Shown piece by piece: positions 37,278 through 48,299 of a stretch of 64,000 nucleotides of DNA. A program made the position numbers and the translations under genes. Each line of letters begins with the position of its first letter. Position 1 is the first letter of the stretch. The DNA lies in assembly GCF_051014685.1 (NCBI RefSeq), contig NW_027478723.1, forward strand, positions 248,001 through 312,000, in the 5' to 3' direction. This stretch comes from Ptiloglossa arizonensis (Eukaryota; Arthropoda; Insecta; Hymenoptera; Colletidae). Under the pieces are notes generated by a model that saw only the letters and a program-made list of their open reading frames with translations, did not search any database and was not told the origin of the DNA.

Positions 37278-39901
37278 CTCGCCCGAATACAACGGTATGC
37301 GCACTCTTCCCCTAGGGCGTACTAGTTATTCGTTTCGAGCATCAAAAATGCGAAAATTTTAAGTTTCTCAAGCGTTAGTTACCTCCAAACTGCCATATCT
37401 CGCGAACGGATTAACCAATTCGCAAAATTTCTATTGCATCTGAAAGTAGAAACTCGCCCGATTACAACGGTATGCGCACTTTGCCCCTAGGCCGTTCTTG
37501 TTATTCGTTTCGAGCATCAGAACTGCGAATATTTTGAGTTTCTCAAGCGTTTCTTACCTCCAAACTGCCATATCTCGCGAACGGATTGACCAATCCGCAA
37601 AATTTCTGTTGCTTCTGAAAGTAGAAACTCGCCCGATTACAACGGTATGCGCACTTTGCCCCTAGGCCGTTCTTGTTATTCGTTTCGAGCATCAGAACTG
37701 CGAATATTTTGAGTTTCTCAAGCGTTTCTTACCTCCAAACTGCCATATCTCGCGAACGGATTGACCAATCCGCAAAATTTCTGTTGCATCTGAAAGTAGA
37801 AACTCGCCCGATTACAACGGTAGGTGTAGTTTTCCCCTAGGCCGTCCCAGTTATTCATTTCGAGCATCAGAACTGCGAAAATTTTGAGTTTCCCCTAGCG
37901 TTTCTTACCTCCAAACTGCCATATCTCGCGAACGGATTGACCAATCCGCAAAATTTCTGTGGCTTCTGAAAGTAGAAACTCGCCCGATTACGAAGGTATG
38001 CGCACTTTTCCCCTAGGCCGTTCTAGTTATTCGTATCGAGCATCAGAAATGCGAAAATTTTGAGTTTCTCAAGCGTTTCTTATCTCCAAACTGCCATATC
38101 TCGCGAACGGATTGATCAATCCGCAAAATTTCTGTTGCATCTGAAAGTAGAAACTCGCCCGATTACAACGGGAGGTGTAGTTTTCCCCTAGGCCGTTCCA
38201 GTTATTCATTTCGAGCATCAGAACTGCGAAAATTTTGAGTTTCTGAAGCGTTTCTTACCTCCAAACTGCCATATCTCTCGAACGGATTGACCAATCCGCA
38301 AAATTTCTGTTGCATCTGAAAGTAGAAACTCTCCCGATTACAACGGTATGCGTACTTCTCCCCTAGGCCGTTCTAGTCATTCGTTTCGAGCATCAGAACT
38401 GCGAAAATTTTGAGTTTCTCAAGCGTTTCTTATCTCCAAACAGCCATATCTCGCGAACGGATTGATCAATCCGCAAAATTTCTGTTGCATCTGAAAGTAG
38501 AAACTCGCCCGATTACAACGGTAGGTGTAGTTTTCCGCTAGGCCGTTCCAGTTATTCATTTCGAGCATCAGAACTGCGAAAATTTTGAGTCTCTCAAGCG
38601 TTTCTTACCTCCAAACTGCCATATCTCGCGAACGGATTGACAATCCGAAAAATTTCTGTTGCTTCTGAAAGTAGAAACTCGCCCGATTACAACGGTATGC
38701 GCACTTTTCCCCTAGGCCGTTCTAGTTATTCGTATCGAGCATCAGAAATGCGAAAATTTTGAGTTTCTCAAGCGATTCTTATCTCCAAACTGCCATATCT
38801 CGCGAACGGATTGATCAATCCGCAAAATTTCTGTTGCATCTGAAAGTAGAAACTCGCCCGATTACAACGGGAGGTGTAGTTTTCCCCTAGGCCGTTCCAG
38901 TTATTCATTTCGAGCATCAGAACTGGGAAAATTTTGAGTTTCTGAAGCTGTTCTTACCTCCAAACTGCCATATCTCTCGAACGGATTGACCAATCCGCAA
39001 AATTTCTGTTGCATCTGAAAGTAGAAACTCTCCCGATTACAACGGTATGCGTACTTCTACCCTAGGCCGTTCTAGTCATTCGTTTCGAGCATCAGAACTG
39101 CGAAAATTTTGAGTTTCTCAAGCGTTTCTAATCTCCAAACAGCCATATCTCGCGAACGGATTGATCAATCCGCAAAATTTCTGTTGCATCTGAAAGTAGA
39201 AACTCGCCCGATTACAACGGTAGGTGTAGTTTTCCCCTAGGCCGTTCCAGTTATTCATTTCGAGCATCAGAACTGCGAAAATTTTGAGTCTCTCAAGCGT
39301 TTCTTACCTCCAAACTGCAATATCTCGCGAACGGATTGACAATCCGCAAAATTTCTGTTGCTTCTGAAAGTAGAAACTCGCCCGAATACAACGGTATGCG
39401 CACTCTTCCCCTAGGGCGTACTAGTTATTCGTTTCGAGCATCAAAAATGCGAATATTTTAAGTTTCTCAAGCGTTAGTTACCTCCAAACTGCCATATCTC
39501 GCGAACGGATTAACCAATTCGCAAAATTTCTATTGCATCTGAAAGTAGAAACTCGCCCGATTACAACGGTATGCGCACTTTGCCCCTAGGCCGTTCTTGT
39601 TATTCGTTTCGAGCATCAGAACTGCGAATATTTTGAGTTTCTCAAGCGTTTCTTACCTCCAAACTGCCATATCTCGCGAACGGATTGACCAATCCGCAAA
39701 ATTTCTGTTGCTTCTGAAAGTAGAAACTCGCCCGATTACAACGGTATGCGCACTTTGCCCCTAGGCCGTTCTTGTTATTCGTTTCGAGCATCAGAACTGC
39801 GAATATTTTGAGTTTCTCAAGCGTTTCTTACCTCCAAACTGCCATATCTCGCGAACGGATTGACCAATCCGCAAAATTTCTGTTGCATCTGAAAGTAGAA
39901 A
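35704..39901. repeat. 12-mer higher-order repeat, 2099 bp, two copies
   Basis: Units are 35704-37802 and 37803-39901. Private marks recur 2099 bp apart: 'ctgtggcttc' at 35859 and 37958, and 'ttttccgctagg' at 36432 and 38531. The length is 12 x 175 - 1: one insertion monomer (gtttcccctagcg) and two deletion monomers (gacaatcc). Each unit ends with a lineage 1 patch of A, B and B monomers (37278-37802 and 39377-39901) with 'gcactttgcccc'. One visible difference is 'gaatattttaag' near 39452 in unit 2, where unit 1 has 'gaaaattttaag'. Confidence 0.92.
37278..37802. repeat. Lineage 1 patch of three monomers (A-B-B)
   Basis: Three lineage 1 monomers start at 37278, 37453 and 37628. They carry 'ctcgcccgaatac', 'gcactcttcccctagggcg', and 'gcactttgcccc' twice. 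They are flanked on both sides by lineage 2. Equivalent patches sit at 39377-40076, 43576-44275 and 47775-48474, because the patch is a fixed part of the 12-mer and 24-mer units. Confidence 0.87.
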
Positions 39902-41302
39902 CTCGCCCGATTACAACGGTAGGTGTAGTTTTCCCCTAGGCCTTTCTAGTTATTCGTTTCGAGCATCAGAACTGCGAAAATTTTGAGTTTCTCAAGCGTT
40001 TCTTACCTCCAAACTGCCATATCTCGCGAACGGATTGACCAATCCGCAAAATTTCTGTTGCATCTAAAAGTAGAAACTCGCCCGATTACAACGGTATGCG
40101 TACTTTTCCCCCAGGCCGTTCTTGTTATTCGTTTCGAGCATCAGAACTGCGAAAATTTTGAGTTTCTCAAGCGTTTCTTATCTCCAAACTGCCATATCTC
40201 GCGAACGGGTTGATCAATCCGCAAAATTTCTGTTGCATCTGAAAGTAGAAACTCGCCCGATTACAACGGGGGGTGTAGTTTTCCCCTAGGCCGTTCCAGT
40301 TATTCATTTCGAGCATCAGAACTGGGAAAATTTTGAGTTTCTGAAGCTGTTCTTACCTGCAAACTGCCATATCTCGCGAACGGATTGACCAATCCGCAAA
40401 ATTTCTGTTGCATCTGAAAGTAGAAACTCTCCCGATTACAACAGTATGCGTACTTCTCCCCTAGGCCGTTCTAGTCATTCGTTTCGAGCATCAGAACTGC
40501 GAAAATTTTGAGTTTCTCAAGCGTTTCTTATCTCCAAACTGCCATATCTCGCGAACGAATGGATCAATCCGCAAAATTTTTGTTGCATCTGAAAGTAGAA
40601 ACTCGCCCTATTACAACGGTAGGTGTAGTTTTCCCCTAGGCCGTCCCAGTTATTCATTTCGAACATCAGAACTGCGAAAATTTTGAGTTTCTCCTAGCGT
40701 TTCTTACCTCCAAACTGCCATATCTCGCGAACGGATTGACCAATCCGCAAAATTTCTGTTGCTTCTGAAAGTAGAAACTCGCCCGATTACAAAGGTATGC
40801 GCAGTTTTCCCCTAGGCCGTTCTAGTTATTCGTATCGAGCATCAGAAATGCGAAAATTTTGAGTTTCGCAAGCGTTTCTTATCTCCAAACTGCCATATCT
40901 CGCAAACGGATTGATCAATCCGCAAAATTTCTGTTGCATCTGAAAGTAGAAACTCGCCCGATTACAACGGGAGGTGTAGTTTTCCCCTAGGCCGTTCCAG
41001 TTATTCATTTCGAGCATCAGAACTGCGAAAATTTTGAGTTTCTGAAGCGTTTCTTACCTCCATACTGCCATATCTCTCGAACGGATTGACCAATCCGCAA
41101 AATTTCTGTTGCATCTGAAGGTAGAAACTCTCCCGATTACAACGGTATGCGTACTTCTCCCCTAGGCCGTTCTAGTCATTCGTTTCGAGCATCAGAACTG
41201 CGAAAATTTTGAGTTTCTCAAGCGTTTCTTATCTCCAAACAGCCATATCTCGCGAACGGATTGATCAATCCGCAAAATTTCTGTTGCATCTGAAAGTAGA
41301 AA

Positions 41303-41477
41303 CTCGCCCGATTACAACGGTATGCGCACTTTTCCCCTAGGCCGTTCTAGTTACTCGTTTCGAGCATCAAAACTGCGAAAATTTTGAGTTTCTCAAGCGT
41401 TTCTTATCTCCAAACTGCCATATCTCGCGAACGGATGGATCAATCCGCAAAATTTTTGTTGCATCTGAAAGTAGAAA
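41303..41477. repeat. Replaced monomer inside 24-mer copy 1
   Basis: At this place copies 2 and 3 have an F-type 5' half (ctctcccg, tgcgtacttct, tagtcattcg). Copy 1 instead has 'ctcgcccg', 'tgcgcacttttcccc', 'tagttactcg' and 'catcaaaactgcg', while the 3' half (cttatctcc, ggatggatcaatcc, atttttgtt) matches its partners. Length is unchanged. This fits a short conversion tract of roughly 40-100 bp from a lineage 1-like donor. Confidence 0.78.
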
Positions 41478-42527
41478 CTCGCCCGATTACAACGATAGGT
41501 GTAGTTTTCCCCTAGGCCGTCCCAGTTATTCATTTCGAGCATCAGAACTGCGAAAATTTTGAGTTTCCCCTAGCGTTTCTTACCTCCAAACTGCCATATC
41601 TCGCGAACGGATTGACCAATCCGCAAAATTTCTGTGGCTTCTGAAAGTAGAAACTCGCCCGATTACGAAGGTATGCGCACTTTTCCCCTAGGCCGTTCTA
41701 GTTATTCGTATCGAGCATCAGAAATGCGAAAATTTTGAGTTTCTCAAGCGTTTCTTATCTCCAAACTGCCATATCTCGCGAACGGATTGATCAATCCGCA
41801 AAATTTCTGTTGCATCTGAAAGTAGAAACTCGCCCGATTACAACGGGAGGTGTAGTTTTCCCCTAGGCCGTTCCAGTTATTCATTTCGAGCATCAGAACT
41901 GCGAAAATTTTGAGTTTCTGAAGCGTTTCTTACCTCCAAACTGCCATATCTCTCGAACGGATTGACCAATCCGCAAAATTTCTGTTGCATCTGAAAGTAG
42001 AAACTCTCCCGATTACAACGGTATGCGTACTTCTCCCCTAGGCCGTTCTAGTCATTCGTTTCGAGCATCAGAACTGCGAAAATTTTGAGTTTCTCAAGCG
42101 TTTCTTATCTCCAAACAGCCATATCTCGCGAACGGATTGATCAATCCGCAAAATTTCTGTTGCATCTGAAAGTAGAAACTCGCCCGATTACAACGGTAGG
42201 TGTAGTTTTCCCCTAGGCCGTTCCAGTTATTCATTTCGAGCATCAGAACTGCGAAAATTTTGAGTCTCTCAAGCGTTTCTTACCTCCAAACTGCCATATC
42301 TCGCGAACGGATTGACAATCCGAAAAATTTCTGTTGCTTCTGAAAGTAGAAACTCGCCCGATTACAACGGTATGCGCACTTTTCCCCTAGGCCGTTCTAG
42401 TTATTCGTATCGAGCATCAGAAATGCGAAAATTTTGAGTTTCTCAAGCGATTCTTATCTCCAAACTGCCATATCTCGCGAACGGATTGATCAATCCGCAA
42501 AATTTCTGTTGCATCTGAAAGTAGAAA

Positions 42528-43575
42528 CTCGCCCGATTACAACGGGAGGTGTAGTTTTCCCCTAGGCCGTTCCAGTTATTCATTTCGAGCATCAGAACTG
42601 GGAAAATTTTGAGTTTCTGAAGCTGTTCTTACCTCCAAACTGCCATATCTCTCGAACGGATTGACCAATCCGCAAAATTTCTGTTGCATCTGAAAGTAGA
42701 AACTCTCCCGATTACAACGGTATGCGTACTTCTACCCTAGGCCGTTCTAGTCATTCGTTTCGAGCATCAGAACTGCGAAAATTTTGAGTTTCTCAAGCGT
42801 TTCTAATCTCCAAACAGCCATATCTCGCGAACGGATTGATCAATCCGCAAAATTTCTGTTGCATCTGAAAGTAGAAACTCGCCCGATTACAACGGTAGGT
42901 GTAGTTTTCCCCTAGGCCGTTCCAGTTATTCATTTCGAGCATCAGAACTGCGAAAATTTTGAGTCTCTCAAGCGTTTCTTTCCTCCAAACTGCAATATCT
43001 CGCGAACGGATTGACAATCCGCAAAATTTCTGTTGCATCTGAAAGTAGAAACTCGCCCGATTACAACGGGAGGTGTAGTTTTCCCCTAGGCCGTTCCAGT
43101 TATTCATTTCGAGCATCAGAACTGGGAAAATTTTGAGTTTCTGAAGCTGTTCTTACCTCCAAACTGCCATATCTCTCGAACGGATTGACCAATCCGCAAA
43201 ATTTCTGTTGCATCTGAAAGTAGAAACTCTCCCGATTACAACGGTATGCGTACTTCTACCCTAGGCCGTTCTAGTCATTCGTTTCGAGCATCAGAACTGC
43301 GAAAATTTTGAGTTTCTCAAGCGTTTCTAATCTCCAAACAGCCGTATCTCGCGAACGGATTGATCAATCCGCAAAATTTCTGTTGCATCTGAAAGTAGAA
43401 ACTCGCCCGATTACAACGGTAGGTGTAGTTTTCCCCTAGGCCGTTCCAGTTATTCATTTCGAGCATCAGAACTGCGAAAATTTTGAGTCTCTCAAGCGTT
43501 TCTTACCTCCAAACTGCAATATCTCGCGAACGGATTGACAATCCGCAAAATTTCTGTTGCTTCTGAAAGTAGAAA
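42528..43575. repeat. E-F-G trimer tandem duplication (2 x 524 bp), copy 1
   Basis: The two trimers are 42528-43051 and 43052-43575. Each has an E monomer (gctgttcttac), an F monomer (cttctaccctagg, ttctaatctcc, aaacagcc) and a 174-bp G monomer (gagtctctcaag, gcaatatctcg, gacaatcc). The first G uses 'ctttcctcc' and 'ttgcatctg'; the second uses 'cttacctcc' and 'ttgcttctg'. The same pair occurs at 46727-47250 and 47251-47774, but only one trimer is at 50926-51449. Confidence 0.93.
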
Positions 43576-44100
43576 CTCGCCCGAATACAACGGTATGCGC
43601 ACTCTTCCCCTAGGGCGTACTAGTTATTCGTTTCGAGCATCAAAAATGCGAAAATTTTAAGTTTCTCAAGCGTTAGTTACCTCCAAACTGCCATATCTCG
43701 CGAACGGATTAACCAATTCGCAAAATTTCTATTGCATCTGAAAGTAGAAACTCGCCCGATTACAACGGTATGCGCACTTTGCCCCTAGGCCGTTCTTGTT
43801 ATTCGTTTCGAGCATCAGAACTGCGAATATTTTGAGTTTCTCAAGCGTTTCTTACTTCCAAACTGCCATATCTCGCGAACGGATTGACCAATCCGCAAAA
43901 TTTCTGTTGCTTCTGAAAGTAGAAACTCGCCCGATTACAACGGTATGCGCACTTTGCCCCTAGGCCGTTCTTGTTATTCGTTTCGAGCATCAGAACTGCG
44001 AATATTTTGAGTTTCTCAAGCGTTTCTTACCTCCAAACTGCCATATCTCGCGAACGGATTGACCAATCCGCAAAATTTCTGTTGCATCTGAAAGTAGAAA

Positions 44101-47100
44101 CTCGCCCGATTACAACGGTAGGTGTAGTTTTCCCCTAGGCCTTTCTAGTTATTCGTTTCGAGCATCAGAACTGCGATAATTTTGAGTTTCTCAAGCGTTT
44201 CTTACCTCCAAACTGCCATATCTCGCGAACGGATTGACCAATCCGCAAAATTTCTGTTGCATCTAAAAGTAGAAACTCGCCCGATTACAACGGTATGCGT
44301 ACTTTTCCCCCAGGCCGTTCTTGTTATTCGTTTCGAGCATCAGAACTGCGAAAATTTTGAGTTTCTCAAGCGTTTCTTATCTCCAAACTGCCATATCTCG
44401 CGAACGGGTTGATCAATCCGCAAAATTTCTGTTGCATCTGAAAGTAGAAACTCGCCCGATTACAACGGGGGGTGTAGTTTTCCCCTAGGCCGTTCCAGTT
44501 ATTCATTTCGAGCATCAGAACTGGGAAAATTTTGAGTTTCTGAAGCTGTTCTTACCTGCAAACTGCCATATCTCGCGAACGGATTGACCAATCCGCAAAA
44601 TTTCTGTTGCATCTGAAAGTAGAAACTCTCCCGATTACAACAGTATGCGTACTTCTCCCCTAGGCCGTTCTAGTCATTCGTTTCGAGCATCAGAACTGCG
44701 AAAATTTTGAGTTTCTCAAGCGTTTCTTATCTCCAAACTGCCATATCTCGCGAACGAATGGATCAATCCGCAAAATTTTTGTTGCATCTGAAAGTAGAAA
44801 CTCGCCCTATTACAACGGTAGGTGTAGTTTTCCCCTAGGCCGTCCCAGTTATTCATTTCGAGCATCAGAACTGCGAAAATTTTGAGTTTCTCCTAGCGTT
44901 TCTTACCTCCAAACTGCCATATCTCGCGAACGGATTGACCAATCCGCAAAATTTCTGTTGCTTCTGAAAGTAGAAACTCGCCCGATTACAAAGGTATGCG
45001 CAGTTTTCCCCTAGGCCGTTCTAGTTATTCGTATCGAGCATCAGAAATGCGAAAATTTTGAGTTTCGCAAGCGTTTCTTATCTCCAAACTGCCATATCTC
45101 GCAAACGGATTGATCAATCCGCAAAATTTCTGTTGCATCTGAAAGTAGAAACTCGCCCGATTACAACGGGAGGTGTAGTTTTCCCCTAGGCCGTTCCAGT
45201 TATTCATTTCGAGCATCAGAACTGCGAAAATTTTGAGTTTCTGAAGCGTTTCTTACCTCCATACTGCCATATCTCTCGAACGGATTGACCAATCCGCAAA
45301 ATTTCTGTTGCATCTGAAAGTAGAAACTCTCCCGATTACAACGGTATGCGTACTTCTCCCCTAGGCCGTTCTAGTCATTCGTTTCGAGCATCAGAACTGC
45401 GAAAATTTTGAGTTTCTCAAGCGTTTCTTATCTCCAAACAGCCATATCTCGCGAACGGATTGATCAATCCGCAAAATTTCTGTTGCATCTGAAAGTAGAA
45501 ACTCTCCCGATTACAACGGTATGCGTACTTCTCCCCTAGGCCGTTCTAGTCATTCGTTTCGAGCATCAGAACTGCGAAAATTTTGAGTTTCTCAAGCGTT
45601 TCTTATCTCCAAACTGCCATATCTCGCGAACGGATGGATCAATCCGCAAAATTTTTGTTGCATCTGAAAGTAGAAACTCGCCCGATTACAACGGTAGGTG
45701 TAGTTTTCCCCTAGGCCGTCCCAGTTATTCATTTCGAGCATCAGAACTGCGAAAATTTTGAGTTTCCCCTAGCGTTTCTTACCTCCAAACTGCCATATCT
45801 CGCGAACGGATTGACCAATCCGCAAAATTTCTGTGGCTTCTGAAAGTAGAAACTCGCCCGATTACGAAGGTATGCGCACTTTTCCCCTAGGCCGTTCTAG
45901 TTATTCGTATCGAGCATCAGAAATGCGAAAATTTTGAGTTTCTCAAGCGTTTCTTATCTCCAAACTGCCATATCTCGCGAACGGATTGATCAATCCGCAA
46001 AATTTCTGTTGCATCTGAAAGTAGAAACTCGCCCGATTACAACGGGAGGTGTAGTTTTCCCCTAGGCCGTTCCAGTTATTCATTTCGAGCATCAGAACTG
46101 CGAAAATTTTGAGTTTCTGAAGCGTTTCTTACCTCCAAACTGCCATATCTCTCGAACGGATTGACCAATCCGCAAAATTTCTGTTGCATCTGAAAGTAGA
46201 AACTCTCCCGATTACAACGGTATGCGTACTTCTCCCCTAGGCCGTTCTAGTCATTCGTTTCGAGCATCAGAACTGCGAAAATTTTGAGTTTCTCAAGCGT
46301 TTCTTATCTCCAAACAGCCATATCTCGCGAACGGATTGATCAATCCGCAAAATTTCTGTTGCATCTGAAAGTAGAAACTCGCCCGATTACAACGGTAGGT
46401 GTAGTTTTCCCCTAGGCCGTTCCAGTTATTCATTTCGAGCATCAGAACTGCGAAAATTTTGAGTCTCTCAAGCGTTTCTTACCTCCAAACTGCCATATCT
46501 CGCGAACGGATTGACAATCCGAAAAATTTCTGTTGCTTCTGAAAGTAGAAACTCGCCCGATTACAACGGTATGCGCACTTTTCCCCTAGGCCGTTCTAGT
46601 TATTCGTATCGAGCATCAGAAATGCGAAAATTTTGAGTTTCTCAAGCGATTCTTATCTCCAAACTGCCATATCTCGCGAACGGATTGATCAATCCGCAAA
46701 ATTTCTGTTGCATCTGAAAGTAGAAACTCGCCCGATTACAACGGGAGGTGTAGTTTTCCCCTAGGCCGTTCCAGTTATTCATTTCGAGCATCAGAACTGG
46801 GAAAATTTTGAGTTTCTGAAGCTGTTCTTACCTCCAAACTGCCATATCTCTCGAACGGATTGACCAATCCGCAAAATTTCTGTTGCATCTGAAAGTAGAA
46901 ACTCTCCCGATTACAACGGTATGCGTACTTCTACCCTAGGCCGTTCTAGTCATTCGTTTCGAGCATCAGAACTGCGAAAATTTTGAGTTTCTCAAGCGTT
47001 TCTAATCTCCAAACAGCCATATCTCGCGAACGGATTGATCAATCCGCAAAATTTCTGTTGCATCTGAAAGTAGAAACTCGCCCGATTACAACGGTAGGTG

Positions 47101-48299
47101 TAGTTTTCCCCTAGGCCGTTCCAGTTATTCATTTCGAGCATCAGAACTGCGAAAATTTTGAGTCTCTCAAGCGTTTCTTTCCTCCAAACTGCAATATCTC
47201 GCGAACGGATTGACAATCCGCAAAATTTCTGTTGCATCTGAAAGTAGAAACTCGCCCGATTACAACGGGAGGTGTAGTTTTCCCCTAGGCCGTTCCAGTT
47301 ATTCATTTCGAGCATCAGAACTGGGAAAATTTTGAGTTTCTGAAGCTGTTCTTACCTCCAAACTGCCATATCTCTCGAACGGATTGACCAATCCGCAAAA
47401 TTTCTGTTGCATCTGAAAGTAGAAACTCTCCCGATTACAACGGTATGCGTACTTCTACCCTAGGCCGTTCTAGTCATTCGTTTCGAGCATCAGAACTGCG
47501 AAAATTTTGAGTTTCTCAAGCGTTTCTAATCTCCAAACAGCCATATCTCGCGAACGGATTGATCAATCCGCAAAATTTCTGTTGCATCTGAAAGTAGAAA
47601 CTCGCCCGATTACAACGGTAGGTGTAGTTTTCCCCTAGGCCGTTCCAGTTATTCATTTCGAGCATCAGAACTGCGAAAATTTTGAGTCTCTCAAGCGTTT
47701 CTTACCTCCAAACTGCAATATCTCGCGAACGGATTGACAATCCGCAAAATTTCTGTTGCTTCTGAAAGTAGAAACTCGCCCGAATACAACGGTATGCGCA
47801 CTCTTCCCCTAGGGCGTACTAGTTATTCGTTTCGAGCATCAAAAATGCGAAAATTTTAAGTTTCTCAAGCGTTAGTTACCTCCAAACTGCCATATCTCGC
47901 GAACGGATTAACCAATTCGCAAAATTTCTATTGCATCTGAAAGTAGAAACTCGCCCGATTACAACGGTATGCGCACTTTGCCCCTAGGCCGTTCTTGTTA
48001 TTCGTTTCGAGCATCAGAACTGCGAATATTTTGAGTTTCTCAAGCGTTTCTTACCTCCAAACTGCCATATCTCGCGAACGGATTGACCAATCCGCAAAAT
48101 TTCTGTTGCTTCTGAAAGTAGAAACTCGCCCGATTACAACGGTATGCGCACTTTGCCCCTAGGCCGTTCTTGTTATTCGTTTCGAGCATCAGAACTGCGA
48201 ATATTTTGAGTTTCTCAAGCGTTTCTTACCTCCAAACTGCCATATCTCGCGAACGGATTGACCAATCCGCAAAATTTCTGTTGCATCTGAAAGTAGAAA
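44101..48299. repeat. 24-mer higher-order repeat, copy 2 (4199 bp)
   Basis: It is collinear with copy 1 over its whole length and nearly identical by eye. It shares 'cagttttcccc' with copy 1 (45001 and 40802), while copy 3 has 'cacttttcccc'. It shares 'gcgataatttt' with copy 3 (44174 and 48373), while copy 1 has 'gcgaaaatttt'. The conflicting marks show exchange or conversion among copies, not a simple serial duplication. Confidence 0.96.
46727..47774. repeat. E-F-G trimer tandem duplication, copy 2
   Basis: It is the exact counterpart of 42528-43575 at 4199 bp. The duplication therefore existed before copies 1 and 2 separated, or was shared between them by exchange. The small difference 'gccatatc' versus 'gccgtatc' distinguishes the second trimer from the one in copy 1. 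Confidence 0.93.

Larger units (their letters stand above)
39902..44100. repeat. 24-mer higher-order repeat, copy 1 (4199 bp)
   Basis: The unit begins with a C monomer, then a 'catctaaaag' and 'cccccagg' monomer, then about eighteen lineage 2 monomers, and closes with A-B-B of lineage 1. The length is 24 x 175 - 1, from two insertion monomers (gtttctcctagcg, gtttcccctagcg) and three gacaatcc deletion monomers. Copy-specific changes include 'ttcgaacatc' near 40658, 'gaaggtag' near 41118, 'gataggtg' near 41492, 'gccgtatc' near 43342 and 'cttacttcc' near 43852. One monomer near 41303-41477 has been replaced (see its own entry). Confidence 0.95.

Noticed and set aside
39983..40213. Plus-strand open frame of 76 codons, also at 27384-27614, 44182-44412 and 48381-48611
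   Set aside because: It spans parts of two monomers where 'cccccagg' removes the usual 'tag' stop in cccctagg. It has no features of a real protein and recurs only with the higher-order repeat.
42793..43116. Minus-strand open frame of 107 codons, also at 46992-47315
   Set aside because: This is the longest frame in the window, created by the gacaatcc deletion keeping two monomers open in series. It repeats at 4199 bp with the 24-mer and is missing where the trimer is single. It is a by-product of the repeat.
11700..48299. A single 24-monomer unit covering both the 4200-bp and the 4199-bp spacings
   Set aside because: The 4200-bp pair is built from A/B/C monomers and the 4199-bp units mainly from D/E/F/G monomers. 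Their marks do not correspond, so the similar size looks coincidental.
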